Positions 24,401 to 38,200 of a stretch of 64,000 nt of DNA are shown one piece after another. The notes below the pieces were generated by a model that saw only the letters and a program-made list of their open reading frames with translations, had not been told where the DNA came from and did not search any database. The DNA lies in NCBI GenBank assembly GCA_037903355.1, contig JBAJFE010000062.1, positions 1,240,001 to 1,304,000 of the forward strand, read 5' to 3'. Position 1 is the stretch's first letter. The number at the start of each line of letters is the position of its first letter. This DNA comes from Trichuris trichiura. Lineage: Eukaryota; Nematoda; Enoplea; Trichinellida; Trichuridae. The position numbers were made by a program, and so were the translations under genes.

Positions 24401-27400
24401 GGATTGAAGGGGTCAATGTTAATGGAACAGCTGGCGGCAAGTCCGCCTGTACCACCTGCTAACATGTCTTTCATTGATACAACTGGCCAGTCAGCGCCAT
24501 GGTCCCATTCAATAAGCGGGCTTATCATTGGTGTTTCCAAAGGAACCGGTAGAGGAACCGTCCCGTAGATGTTGTGAACGTCCAAAGAGAGTCCGGCCTG
24601 GTGCAGCCGTCCCAACGATTGTAGGAAGAAATCCACGTTGCTTTCTTCACGAGAGTTCATGAGACCCTGATAGGTGCATGAGCTGGGCACAACACGTCTT
24701 ATGATTGATTGTAGCAAGCAGTGCGGGGCCACCTGGAACAAGTTTTCAGATGAGCAAAAAAGACAAGAAACGTCGCACTTCGTGAACCTACTTCAATGAT
24801 AATTGCGTTTTCCGGTACATGCAAAAGAGCTTCGTAGAATAGTACAGGCGAAAGCGTGTTGTTCACGTGATATTCAGCCGAGCAGTACTTGCCGAGGTCG
24901 CTATCCCATTCAGACTCTGGAACGCTGCTGGATATCCAGCGAGATGAGCGTAGTTTAGGCTGGGGAATAACCTGTGTACGAGATATTGGTTTATTATGCA
25001 ATCGACTAGCTGTGAGTAAGGACCTACTTGGTTTAATGTTTTACGTAAGGAATTGCCAATCGACTGAATAAGAGGGCTATGGAAGGCCATGCCAGAAGAG
25101 TCGATCATCTTGGCGAATATCCCTTCCTTCTGAAGCTTGCTAACCGTTCTCTCCACTTCTTCATACAAGCCAGAAATAGAGGTCGAATCTTCAGCGTTGT
25201 GACACGCAACGTAGACTCCTTTTCCGCATCGAGAGGCTACTTCGTCCGCGGTAAGGCCAACGGCTGCCATGCCACCTTAATTGAAGCTTCGCTTAGGGTT
25301 GAAAGTTGGAAAAAATTTTCAAACGTACCAAGTGGAAATTTGGCATCTACCATAGCCTTGCCCCGAAAATAGGCCGTCAATATGGTCTCCTCGAGGCTAA
25401 AGCAGTTATCGCAAAAGCCGGCTACCATTTCGCCGGTCGAATGGCCCACTATACCATCCGGTTCCACACCCATCATTTTTAGCATGCTAGTTAGAGCAAT
25501 CTGAAACAAGTACACTTTTTAAATGCACTGTTCCATTTGACCAATTCACTACCTGTATGGCACTGATGCAAACGAAGCAGTTAAGAGGATTGTTGACAAA
25601 AACTTTTTTATCTTCCGTCATTATCATTCCCATTGGACTCAGGCCAAATGGTTTCAGCACTTCGCTGCATCGAACAATCGTCCTGGCGAAAACGGGAAAC
25701 ATTTCAATCAGGTCCCTGCCCATACCAATCCACTGGGAACCCATGCCGGAGTAAATGAACCAGACGGGTCGATCAGCGACCGACGAATACTTCTGAAACA
25801 CCATATATGCATATTGTTTAGCAAAACGTCCATATAGACATGCCTGAATATTGCGCAAAGGCGGCTGATCGCCCCTGTTAAGGATAGCGTATGCTCGGAA
25901 CGGGTACATCGAAGCTGGCACGTTAGCCACTCCAGAGAGCATAGATAAGAAAGCTTCGTCATTCGACCGCTTCTCAGCTTCGTCCAAAATTCGTTTTACC
26001 GAAAGTTCAGTTCGACCTGAGGTTAAGAATAGCCGTTGATTCCGTCCGTAAGGTTGCTCCATTGGTTGCTCAGAGCGGTGGAATGATCTACGAACGTAAA
26101 ACTTTTCACTAGACTTCAAATAGGACAGCTGTGTGCCCTCTCCATAAAATAGAGTTTTTATTCAAGTAATGTTCGTCTCATCTGCTTGAGATGCAATTGA
26201 AAAACTACCTCAGAACAACGTGTGTGTTGGAGCCGCCAAAGCCGAACGAATTGACCCCAACAATTCCCCCATTCCATGGAGTCTTTTCAGTGACCACTTT
26301 TAGCCGACCATCAGCCAGTCCTGGTATGTATGGATTTGGTTCTTCAAAGTGAAGATTTGGAGGCAAATACCCGGTCTGCATCGCGATCAGCATCTGAAGA
26401 GCCAGCAAAGAGTTCCCAGTGGTAGTTTTTTCACTCAAAAAAGTTTCAACTTTAAAAAATATGACAGCTCACTTTGGCTATAGCAGCCAGACCGCTTGCA
26501 GGCTCAGCGTGACCCATGTTCGATTTCACGGAGCCAACCAGCAATGGACCGATCCGATTGGTGCAGTAGACTTCGCACAGTGCGTTTGCTTCTTCGGGAT
26601 CTCCCACCTTGGTGCCAGTACCGTGCGTTTCGACGTACACAACAGTGTTTGGATCAACGCCGGCCTCTTTGTACACACTTTTAAGGAGCTGAGCCTGCTG
26701 TTGACCTGATGGGAAGGTGACGCCTAAAAAAACTCTCTTTTCACTGGTAAAAATTCCGAATAAATGTAATTTATGTACATCGTACTTATTTTGGCCTATG
26801 TCATTTGTTTAGTTTTTACCTTGTTCCTTGTAACCGTCGGTGTTGCTCATCGCATGTACGACAGTGGCATAGGAGCGCCTCGCAATGCTAACTTTCTGCA
26901 GAAATATAGCAACGATGCCTTCGCTTCTGACGTAGCCTTCCCCTTGAAGAAGACAATGACAAAGTAGAAAAAATCAAATCTTCACACAGTCGGACCTACC
27001 ATTGGCATCGAATGTTTGGCACATGCCCTTTTGTGAGAGAAGTCCGAGGCGCATGAATTGAAGTGCCGTCGTTGGGGTTAATGTCAAGTGGGAACCGGCA
27101 ACCAAAGCTGCTTCGCACTCATCTTTTCGGATGGCGTCGACAGCTAGTTGCAAGGCAAGTAAGCTGCTTGAGCAGGCTGTGTCCACGGCAAAACTGGGCC
27201 CTAAAAAAGTGCCGTTATTCAGAAAAGTTTGCCATACGCCTTTCTCACCCCTGAAGTCCAAGAAATAGGAGAGCCTGTTGGCAAACATAGAACGGACGCA
27301 GCCTGTCAGGCTGTATCCTGTTACTAGCTCTGGGTCTCTGGTAAGCCAAGCGGCCGTTTCGGAACCTGAACACCCAACAAATACGCCCGTTCGACTACCG

Positions 27401-29231
27401 CGCACCTTGACTGGATTAACACCTAAAGTTGATTATCATTGACAAAGGAATCAGCTGCTTTCAGATTTTGAAACAATTTACCGGCGTCCAGGAGTGCCTC
27501 GAAAGCGACCTCAAGCAGTATGCGCAGCTGCGGATCCATATTCTTTGCTTGTTTCGGATGGACACCAAAGAAAGCAGCATCAAATTTAGCCAACTGCTTT
27601 ACTTTGCCATGTCGCCTTGGAAGACCAAATAAGCCTTCAAAGAGCCAAGTTAAACATCAGATGCGTCGCCTTGATTAAGCGATGTGTTAAGATGAGCTTT
27701 TACCAGGTTCCCAACGTCTGTTGTCTTCGGTGATCAAATCGTCGCCGTTCAACAAATGTTCCGCGAATTCCTGCATGTTGTCCGACTCCGGCAAGCGAGC
27801 CGAAATTCCTGATATGACAATGTCCTCTTGGCCTTTCCACCATGGCATTGTTTCTTCAGATTCGAAGGAGACCTAAACAAAGAAATTCTAATGTTGGTCG
27901 TCTGTGCTCATTTATGCTCTGGTAGGATATTAGTTTGCTTGTTCAGCCATGCCATTAGAGACGTATTAATAATAACAAATGAACAAGAAAACAGCTTAAG
28001 CAGTTATTGTCTCCGTGGGACGCTGCTAAGCTGTACGCACGGCTTTTTGCCCATAGAAATTTGGCATAACAAATGGGCGAATAGTAAAATTTAAATAAAA
28101 AAGCAACAACTTACCTGAGATTCAGTAACGTCATTAACAGAACTTTGAATCCACTGTCCATCGCTGACGTCGTTCATATTAACTGAGTTCGTTGACGTAT
28201 TGGAATAATCTGTACTTTCCCCTGAGCTGGTCAGTCGTTCCCATGGCTCAGGCGGACAGGTGCCGTTGGCCAATCTTCCTTCCTTTTCTGTCTTTATCGG
28301 CATTCGGTCGTTCTAAAAGAAGATTATTCGCTTGAAAAGAAAATGTGGGCAAATGCGCGCGGCCAATGCGGGCGAAAAAGTGGCCCACTACGTCGAAAAC
28401 TTGATTCCTTCTCGACGACCCGAGCGCGCTGAGAGAGACGACTGCATGCCGTATGCATGAAAGTTGAACGGCCGAGTGGCAGCTTGAACGCTCATTGCGG
28501 CCTGACCTACTATTCATTTGCATATAGGTGCCTCCAATGACATAAGTTTCGGCCCTTTTACGGTCCAAAAATAAGCAGCAGTACGGCAGCCAAGTGAACA
28601 AACGGCGTTGGTAGATTTAGTTCAACATATACTGAGAACACATAAACGAAGCATTTCTGGAAGGCGTCTACTAGTACATCAGCAACGGCATAGGCTGGTT
28701 TCACAGCCGGCAGGCACGAACCAATAAGGCTATTTGTATTAGGGAACTTTTTCCTTATCGCAGCATTGTTCTGTGGAAGGTAAAGAGTTTCTCCTTGGAA
28801 CGCGTTTAAAACTAGCGGTAAAGTCAAGAGAAGCACGTTTCTTTTTCGAAAAAGTTACAAAAACATCTGCCCGCACGCGAATCCTAAATGGGGCTAATGA
28901 ATGTAGCATTAAAACAGACTGAGAAGAACTGAAAAAATGTTTATCCGCACGCCGGTCAGTCACAGTCGGCACCATTGAAAGAAAGGTTACAAAATGATAG
29001 AAACATTTGGGAACTTACCAGTCCGTGTGAATGTAAATATGCGCACGGCTTGCCGTATTTCGAAGATGACATGCTGTGTGCGTAGGGTAAGTCAAAGCAA
29101 GACGAACTGACTATTTTCTTTCCGTCGCCTAGTGACAGTATCGTTGACGCTCTTGCGATCGAGTGCGACAGTTCTTTGGGTGACAAAACTTGAATTCCTG
29201 ACGGTTGCAACTCGTTGCTGCTCTCGTTCAT
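18433..29231 (-). CDS. FASN: Animal type I fatty acid synthase, complete
   Basis: 26 exons with consistent phases give about 2738 residues; human FASN has 2511. The enzyme makes palmitate from acetyl- and malonyl-CoA with NADPH in the cytosol, as a homodimer. Domain order: an unusual Ser/Asn-rich leader (1-150); ketosynthase with DTACSSS (Cys312), THGTGT (His444) and His482; malonyl/acetyl transferase with GHSTGE (Ser755); dehydratase with [10 protein letters not shown] (His1055) and FLDALLQ; pseudo-methyltransferase ([16 protein letters not shown] region); enoyl reductase with HSGSGGVG (about 1899-1906); ketoreductase with [10 protein letters not shown] and [20 protein letters not shown] (Tyr2259); acyl carrier with LGLDSL (Ser2380); thioesterase with GYSYGA (Ser2533), LLDSS and GDHYS. 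Every catalytic motif is intact. Several exons are too fragmented to appear as long frames, notably 22075-21836. The start is at ATG 29231; an internal ATG in exon 2 (MPIKTEKEG) is possible. Confidence 0.96.
18433..29231 (-). other. Exon map of the fatty acid synthase gene
   Basis: Exons on the minus strand, 5' to 3': 29231-29019, 28312-28115 (leader); 27872-27704, 27634-27482, 27422-27249, 27200-27000, 26942-26820, 26723-26473, 26393-26209 (ketosynthase); 26087-25553, 25500-25329, 25275-25028, 24971-24792, 24732-24391 (acyltransferase); 24337-23677 (dehydratase); 23624-22352, 22290-22136 (structural core, pseudo-methyltransferase and pseudo-ketoreductase); 22075-21836, 21556-20626 (enoyl reductase, start of ketoreductase); 20570-20256, 20201-19706 (ketoreductase, acyl carrier); 19651-19539, 19486-19267, 19212-18773, 18707-18605, 18558-18433 (linker, thioesterase, stop). 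The exon sum is 8217 bases. Most introns are 48-121 bp; only the first three after the start vary more (706, 242 and 69 bp). Confidence 0.9.
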
Positions 29232-32200
29232 AATTAATGATCACGTTGGCTACGCTTGCATCCCGACAGCCGCTGCCTGCGACAATGACCTGTCTAACCC
29301 ACTTTTCAAGGTTGCTTGTTATTCCCTTGGTGCAGTTTGGTATCCATCAGACCCCTTTTTGACGGCGAAGCATGCGCCGCCCCTTTCTCCGCGCGTTTCT
29401 AATACTCCTACACCTTTTCCTTTGAAAAGTCGAATTTCGGTATTGTTCACAAGCCAGCCGGTGCGTTCACATCAGCCGAGCTGCCTTAGGCCCCTAAATT
29501 TGAGTTTGCATCCCGCTTGATGCAGCTTCAATGTGGAGGTAAGCCACGTTACGCAGCGTTACATTTACGTAGCTTTTCGCTCATCCATTGCTTTCTTCCT
29601 CTCAACTTCTCCTACGCTCTCTTATTTCTCAGTTCTGCATCATAAACGCAAAGGGCATCGAACTTCTGCCATTTCGCGACGTTCCGCAGCGTCGCCGCGG
29701 AATGGTCATAGTTTTCGCCTGAACTTTTAGGCAACAATAACATCCCGAATGTTGCGGTTAAACGAAGATTGCTGCATGGGATTTTGCCCCACTTGTCAGC
29801 GCCCACAGTTGCACCCATCTGTAAACAACGCATGAATTACACTGTTCTTCCGTTCTGATTTTCCGCGAGTCACCCTGATGTTTTGCACGTGGCTCAGCTC
29901 AGACGCGTTTCAAGTCTTGTTTGCGGCTATCGTTAGCTGCAAAAAGTTCGCCCGTTGAAAATTTGCATAATCTTAGTATTAAGCGTCGCTTCAAAGTCAA
30001 CATAAGGTTCTGGTAATAAGAAGCGAACAGAAGGGAGATTCGTTTACGCTGAGCTGATGACGCTTTTCTAGTCATCATTTCAACGTGGCCAGTGGCTAAG
30101 CCTGTCTCTTGAATGGGCTGGCTTTAATATTAACAAAACAGACTGGCTAATGCTTCGTAAACAACGAAGACAGGCCAATTCACGAAAGTTATCAGCCCTA
30201 GTCGAACATTAGTGAGACGTATAGAGCAAGAAGCTCGAAATCAAAAGCCCTGTAGTCAATTTGGGATGAAAGATGGAAAAATGAGCGTGAACTAGGCCTC
30301 ATGGTCCATACTTTGATGCTAGCTTTAAGATCAGCTCAGGTCGAACTCAGACATTTGCATAATATTGTGGTCAACTATTGCAACCGAGTTAAGCAGCCAA
30401 CATTGATATGAAGATATGCAGCGTTTCAGGCCGGAAACCCAAGGAAAGTTTCTATGATTTATTACAAGGAGCATCATTTTCAAAACAAGCCATTATCTCA
30501 ACCTACAAATCATCAAGGATTGTCTTTGGAGAGGCAAAGTCGATCCTGGAAGCTGCTATAATCAAGATAAAACCATGCATCACAAGCGCTATTTTCTATA
30601 ATAAATCATGTGGGGATGTACGCGATCAACACGAAATGTCATATTTTCAAAAGCAGTTAATACGAAATTTCTTTCGCAGAGTTTCTTATGCGCTCACGAA
30701 GTGCACGTTAGTTGAGCGTAACACTTTAGGTAGCCGTCACTTTGTGGTCTCAACTTGTCGTATCGCTTAAGGGTGCACCCTGAATTGCAGGTGATAATTT
30801 GGGCCGACGTTAGGTTCCGTTCGGTGTTAGAAGACACATTCAGGTGCAACACTCTGTTCCAAAATGCACGCACTAATTATCGTGAAGCAGGAGCTGACGA
30901 CCGTTGCGCAATAGATTGCAGCTTTGCGACTTTCTTCTTGGACAGTGGAACTACGATGCCCCTGTAGGTTTTGCTAAAACAAAGCGTACTTTAAAACCGC
31001 GGGGAAATTGTGCATTTTTTCTTCCAGCCTAAGCTGGCAAACAAACATTTAGCACTGCACAAGTGGTCAAAGTTCCGTTGAGAATATTTCCAGAGCGTTA
31101 GTTAAGTCTCCGGTCATGACAACGTGTTGTTCCGTTGATGCATCAATAATGGCCTTTAAGGCAGGCACTTGAGTGGGCCCACTGCAAGTTTTTTAGGAAA
31201 TTAAGGACCCAAATGTCATCTCCAATGTATCATCCTGATCATTTTAAAAGCGACTGTAAACGTTCACTAATTAGCGCGTAAAAAAATGGGCAAAAATTAA
31301 TGTGAAATAAATTTGCATCTCTTGTCTATTTCTCATTGTCATCCGGAGTTGCGTGGAGCTTAATCAGTTTTTCAAGAGCGCAATAAGTACCTCCATTTTA
31401 CGCACTACTGTAATTGCTTGACTGAATGAGACAAATTTAGCTCATGGCAACTGTGCGACATTGCCCACGCTCATGCGAACTGAGAAGTTCATATTTCATT
31501 GCTACTCGTTTGTAAGAATGGTTGTGTAACCTAAAATAGCTTTCTAATGATGATCAATGCAACACTGAACTAAGAATGGTTGTTTATCTAACTAAATTCC
31601 ATCAGTTTACTTTATATTCGCCAAATCATTAATTTTATCGATAAGAATATAGTCTTTTATGAACTTCCTGAATAGTGCCAAATGTTAGGTGGCATAACAT
31701 TTGTATGCATGTTTTTAAGCTTTTCTTAGAAGGCTAACAATGGCTCAGCAAACACTACTAAAATATCTTCGCAGCGACTAGAAAAATAGTATTACAAAAC
31801 AATCTGGTAAGTTGTCTGTTTTTCAAAAGCCACCTACTCCACATCAGCTCTGACAATCCGCATCTGAACGCCTTTTAAATTTCAGTTCACTGCGCAGACT
31901 TTGACAAAATCACGTGATAAAATGGCAAATTATTATTGCGCTTTGTAACGCTGGGAGTAGCATGCAACTCTCCGGTGTAAGTTTTCTTCAGTACTTCATT
32001 TTCTTGGAAAACAGCCTGCCATAATTCACAATGCTCACATGGAGGGTGTTCACAAAAGCGCTTTTACCTACTACTCATAACGAGCTGTGTCTAATTTTTG
32101 GTCTCGTCGTTCTTTCGAGTTAAGTAAACACTTACGGTAACAGAAGACTGGACAACCTATCACTGCACTTTTCACAGTTTAATCACTGTTACGCAGACAA

Positions 32201-35200
32201 GAGAAATTGTTGCAAGCGAATTGCCTTCAGGAGCATTGAAAAGTGTATCGTAGACAATTGTCTGCTATGTTTTTTAGTTAATGGTGTTTAGTCTAATTCT
32301 GGAATGTTTCAAGTGCTGTTTCGTTGTTCTACATTGCGCGCAACGTTTACATCCTGCGTTTTGCTAGAGCGTTGAAGTTCTTGAACACTTACACGGTGAC
32401 GTCTTGATATGCTGATGTGACAGCTTAGTGAACCAACCAAGTTGAAGTCTTCTTTCCTGGCTTGTCGCCAGAATTACTACCGCGCAAACTTGAAAACATT
32501 CCTTTACGGTCGATGCAAACTTACTGTCCAAATGCCTATGCTATTAATGTTTTTCTATAGGACGTGCTGTTTAATAAAACGTATCGACTTTTGCTGAACC
32601 TTTCCTTTGAAGAAATAGTGACCCTTCTGAAAAGCGTTTCGATTAGACACCACCGTCTTGTTAACTCAAATTCTCAGTTATGATAGGCTAAATTTCTCCT
32701 CTGTTGATTGGCGTGATTATTTTTTAACCAGTTACGTAGCATACATTGGGCAAGAAAATATCATCAACTAACCGATGCCACAAAATTACTCCACGAAGCA
32801 ACGTTTGCAAATTACTTGCGCTTTCTTACTTTAAACTAAATTTATAATTAATCGAATGAATGAATGAACCAAAAACTGAAACGATCAAATTTGCAGCTTT
32901 CAGGAATGTTCTTATGCCATCTTCAGCTGAAGAGGAGAAAAGAAAAGGCATGAAAGTCGCTTTTTTGTTTTTAGGTTTTGCGTCAGTATTTCTGACCGCG
33001 AAAGACGGCATTGCACAGTAACTATAATGAGAATTGCGCCTGCTCTAAAAGCTGTGTAATATTCGACAAGAACTGAATGAGAACATAGATCAGCAGCAGT
33101 AGGGCACAGTTGGAAATGCTTAGTTATATTAGCTGTGGGAAAGATGCAAGCAGTATTAGCATTCAGTTGTTTAATAAACTTGAACATTTTTTACACCCAT
33201 CAGAAGGCTTTTTAAAACTAAAGCAAAGGTAGTTGAGAAGTTCGAAAGTTTAGAAAGGCTAATTCATGTAGAAACATAGCGACTAGAAAGTACTTTCTGC
33301 TCGCCCTGATCCACGGTTCTGCTTTTGTGGCTTCCTCCGATTGCTGTTCATTTTATTCAGGGTAACGTTGGCCGTAATGCATAGGTGAGTAGCTTTACAA
33401 TAAGGGGCAATTTACATGAAAATGCTGCTCTGAATCTCTTACTTTCAGAACATTTATAATGCAGAACATTTTGTAAACAGTATTAGCAGATTTTCTCCGT
33501 AAAGCATTAAAGTAAAAAGAACTGATTACTACAGCGTATACTCCTTGCTTGACAAATTTTTTTTCCAGCGTCTTATTAATGGTAAGAATATACCGCTTTC
33601 TTATCTTAATCTATGAAAGATAATTTATAGCGGACAAGAGCGGTTCCGAAGAGGTACAGCAAAAATCTCCTGCTCATTGTTCTTGTCACATGTTCCTGCA
33701 GTTGCATTATTTTTTAAATCACTCTTTGCAGCCTGATTAAAATCATCTATCTTGTATTCTGCGTACAAAGTTTCGTGATTCTATTAAAAACTAAATTTCA
33801 TTAGCAACAAAAGGGCTTGTGCTTTACGGCCTGAATTTAGAAAGGATTATCCTCTTTTGAGATTATCTGTCAAGACTTGAAGAACTTCTGAACCATTCAG
33901 CGCTATCGGAACAGCTTTTACTTTAAAAGGGCATTTGTCTTCTGCACGTGAGGAAAGAATCTTTTCATCTGCTACGTGGCCACATAAGCATCGAAGAATA
34001 ATGTTCATCATTTCCAGATTCTCTTCAACGAATAGCTGTTGAAGTTATGCGTTGTGGCACTGAACTTGCTTCGAGCGACTTTACCCCAATGCGGACTGAC
34101 CTTAGTAGTACTATTTCTTCGTTCCATTACATAAATATTAAACCCGACTGGTTACACATTAAGCAACCTGCAAGAGCGTATTCAGGTTCTATCTTTTACG
34201 ATGTCAAAATTTGTTAAAGTCGTAAATGGTCGTTTTGAATAAATCAAACTTGACTTCGTTACTTTGTTCTTCAAATTCAAAATTGAATGACCTATTTTTG
34301 GTGACGAGAACTAACGAAGCATTTCACCTGTCTTGTAAAATATTCCGCCGTCGCCAAACAGGCTGCATGCCCTACTCTTTGACATACATTGAGCTCTCAA
34401 CAGCACATTTTGTTACCTTCGAGTACAACCACATCCATTACCAAAGAATGGTGGAAAGATTGCATTTAAGCTATAATGTTCCAAACGTTAGATGGTCATT
34501 TACGTTGTATACGAAGTTTAGCTTCCTATCTAAGTCTTACAACACGCTGAAGGAACACTAGTTGGTACTGAGGACAGCTGCTCAATATTTTCGTAGCAAA
34601 ACAAATATCTTCCGATGTGCGACTGCGACCGATGTTGAGCAACGTATTTTTTTGATGAGCGATGGCGAGATTTTATCCCGAGGTTGAGAAATTACGTTCA
34701 TAATCGTGCAAAAAGATTCAGTCTTGTTTCATTTGTTTTCCGAGCAGATAGTCGCATTTTAATTAAATGTTATCAGAAACGCTTAAACATTTCGTTGGTC
34801 CCGATAAGTTTCGCTATGATAACATTCCATGGAACAGATTCACTGACCCGCTTCGTTTCGATAAAACATGAATCAAGGTGATATGACAATTCAATGAAAC
34901 TCTGCTGTTAATGGCTTAAAGACCAGTTTTTAATGGTCGCTTCATCGTGCGATAAATTTCAAATTTAAACCTTACTCATCTTCAACTTTGTAAATGAACT
35001 TACTAAGTGCACTGCTATTACAAAAACGAAGGCATCTTGCGGCCCAAGAACGTTTTAAACCGTTACCTTTTAAGGTCATTTTAGATTTATACTGCTTGCA
35101 ACCTAGTTGTGACTGATGCGAATGATACATTAGAATGCGGTGCACATTTGAATGGCATGCTATGAGCAGGGAAAGCAAAATTTCATCTAACAATTATATA

Positions 35201-38200
35201 AATTAAGAAAATCATAGTGAAAAGAACAGTTGCATTAGGTTCTATCTTTCATGCGAAAATGTTTACTTTTGTATGTATAAATTAAACAATGGAACCAATA
35301 GTTTTTTAATGTGCATTTCCCGCAGTCCTAAATCGTATTAACAACGATGTTTGCTGTAGAAGTTTTCTTTTATTACATAAACTTCGTGGTGAAACCAAGT
35401 TTAACCCGTTTTTGGTATTAAAGCGGCAATAACGCTGAAAGTTTCAGAATTCATCAAATGTCGTCATCAGCGTTCACGCCTCTTACGTGGACGTAACGTT
35501 TGCCAGCGAATGTATTACTTTCGCCGCATTTAGCTGCCCGTGCTATTTTGCAAAAAGATCATCACATGAAGCCATACCGACCTTGCAAACGTTTCAGATT
35601 TTTAAGCATTCTTAGAAAAGAATTTCGTACTCCAGTTTAGATCGTCTAAACTAGCCATCCAAGCAAATACTGTCTAACTGGCTGCTTTTTCCCCATATTC
35701 TATTTTTGCTGTACACTGAAACCGCTGCATAAGCGTGAAGATTTGTCCTCTCGCCAAAGCCAAACTAGAAAAGGATGAATTCTAGTAACGCCTAGGAAAC
35801 GCAAGGTAAGTAGTCATCCAATGCTACGAATTCACAAAATTGTTGATGTAATGAGTACATATCCAATTTGATCAAGGCTTGCGTATCAGTTTTCAGATCT
35901 TATCCCTTAAACTTCCGCGGTCATACTGTCTTGCTGACCATCCTGTTCTGCCCTAAAGCCTAAAGTAAAATGTAAACTTAATATTTTGGGTTAGGTTTAA
36001 GTAAGGGCATTACAGGATGGTCAGCATGTTCGCCACTAAAGGCAAAATAGGTAGGCAGGCATGCTTTTTAAAAAAGAAACCTGCATTTTTCCGATGGTAG
36101 GGGGAGTGGATCCTAGTCTTTCACTGCTTCAGTGAACTGTTAATACTAACATCATTTTGCTGATCTTCTTCGGTAGAAACAGCTTATCAGGAATTACATA
36201 ATGTTCATTGGAAGTCTGGAGGGCGCTTTGTCATAAGAGGCAAAGACAACGCAAATAGACGTACCGTTCTTTCAGGCAGTGCTCAGACGAACGCCCATTA
36301 GAGATGATCAGTAAGTTCGCTTCATGAGTTAGGCGTTAGGTCTTAATTCACCATAAAAGTGCTTGCTGATTTTCAAGTAACAAGCAAACTGTTCTTTGGA
36401 TCAACTTTCTAAGATTTCTTCTTGGGAAAATAAAATCAAGTTCTTTGCTTCTTAACTGACAAATGTGGGAAAAATGTCAGCAAAAAATTATTTTTTTGAG
36501 GGACTCGTACGTTTACTGTCTTATCTTTTACGATGGTCGTAGAAAGTTTACCAGCTTTTGCGCACAGTCTAAACTGCATGATTGTTTTCCTCATTGCCTG
36601 AGCTCATTGCCACTCCGCAAAGCTAGCTAGCTCGATCTATTATTAAATGACAATCTGGACTGCACACTTAACTCGAATACTCGCGAATAATCATCGGAAA
36701 GCACATAAGAGTTAAGTGACTGCTTCAAACAATTATGCAAAGCTATAGATGCTAGAACTTGGAACAGTGTTTGGTTCCAGTAGTACCGCTAACAGCGTTG
36801 TCCGTTCCGATGAGTTAGCTGAGCACACTTACGCAATTCTATTTGAAGAGGAGTAAATTAAAATCGAAATGTAAATATTTATGTTCATAGCTGATGTTAT
36901 TTACTTGTTTGATTTCGAATATGTCATAGTTATTTAATGTTAGTATTGATTGGGAACATTTGTAGCGAAATGTATTTTTTAAACATGCTTTATCTTTAAC
37001 ATGACTTTAAAGGTTTCTTTGGCAAAATGATTCCAACTTTCCTTGTTCTGTCTTAGTCCATATTCTGAAAGCCACGTAAGATGTGGTCATGCAAAGCGCC
37101 TATTTTACATACTTTACAACACCATGTTTTGGCTCTAATTTGTCCCTAATTCCGTTCATTCTATCTGCGCCAAACACCAGCATCAAAAGAACATCGCTTT
37201 GATTAAAATGTTGCAGCGACAACTCACTTTTCTTGTTTCCGTTAAATGATCTTTATTCTTTCATCTGTTTGCTCAAGAAAAAATTCCTGACTTGTGTGGG
37301 AAGCTCTGAGTAAAATACTCGAATGAATAATAAGAATTCCACGTGAAGTTACGAAATTTTTTAAAACATCAATCTAACAAAATTAATGCTTTTACTAGTC
37401 GCTGCTTACTCACACATCTCATTTTGTGCATACTTTGGCTCACATGATCAACGATTAAGTGTTAGCCTGTAGCAGAAGGTAAAGCACTATAATAAAAAAT
37501 TGTTTCAATTTAAATTTTCATGTACCGCTCAGAATGGAATCTTTAGAAATTTCGCCTGCTGAAAAAACAAAAACGGTTAATTTATGAAACCCATTATACT
37601 GCAAGTATTAATCTAGCATGCTTGAGCTGCAACCACTGCTTTTGTGTGATGCTTTTTTCTAGGAAATAGTCGTAAGTCAAAACGGCATTTAATTTGTTAT
37701 GGCCATTTTGATATTGTTCTTTTAAGAAAAGCGAGAAATGGGCTTCTTAGTAAATATGTTCAATCCTTAGGAGATACAGCCGTAAAGCTAAAGTGCAAAA
37801 GAATGTAAGCGATTTAAAAATGAAACATACCGTAACAAATTTGTGCAATTTCAAAATTTATCACGTTTAAACGACCTACATTCAGTTTAACATTTTTATT
37901 GAGAACTACTGAGCATTCAGGACCCCTCTTCATTTCATTATTACAAGGCGGGACTGGATGAGACCAAAAGCTCCGTTGCCCTCCATTAAACTTTCAGTCC
38001 GGAAATTTATTGTCTTCCGTAAAGCATTACGAAGAGAAACTTAAGTAAACACGTTCTTTGCTCTTGATTTAATTAAAGTCATTCTATTTCACACACTGAC
38101 CGCTTTTGTGTTCAATTCAAGCACAAGAAGCAAATGTAATAATTATCTGCAGAACTGACCGCAAACTTTGAAAATCATGTCTTGACCATTGACGAAAGAA

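Noticed and set aside
28558..28836. A hydrophobic 92-codon minus-strand frame in the first intron of the fatty acid synthase
   Set aside because: It starts at GTG, has no phase-compatible splice sites to the flanking exons that improve the model, and no recognised family.
30408..30770. A 120-codon plus-strand open frame with a true ATG
   Set aside because: No domain, no splice partner, no nearby AATAAA and a composition like its AT-rich surroundings; likely chance.
3073..31185. A GGGCCC-centred 12-13 base word found near 3073 and 31173
   Set aside because: Two matches of this length in 64 kb with no shared flank are too little to claim a site or repeat.
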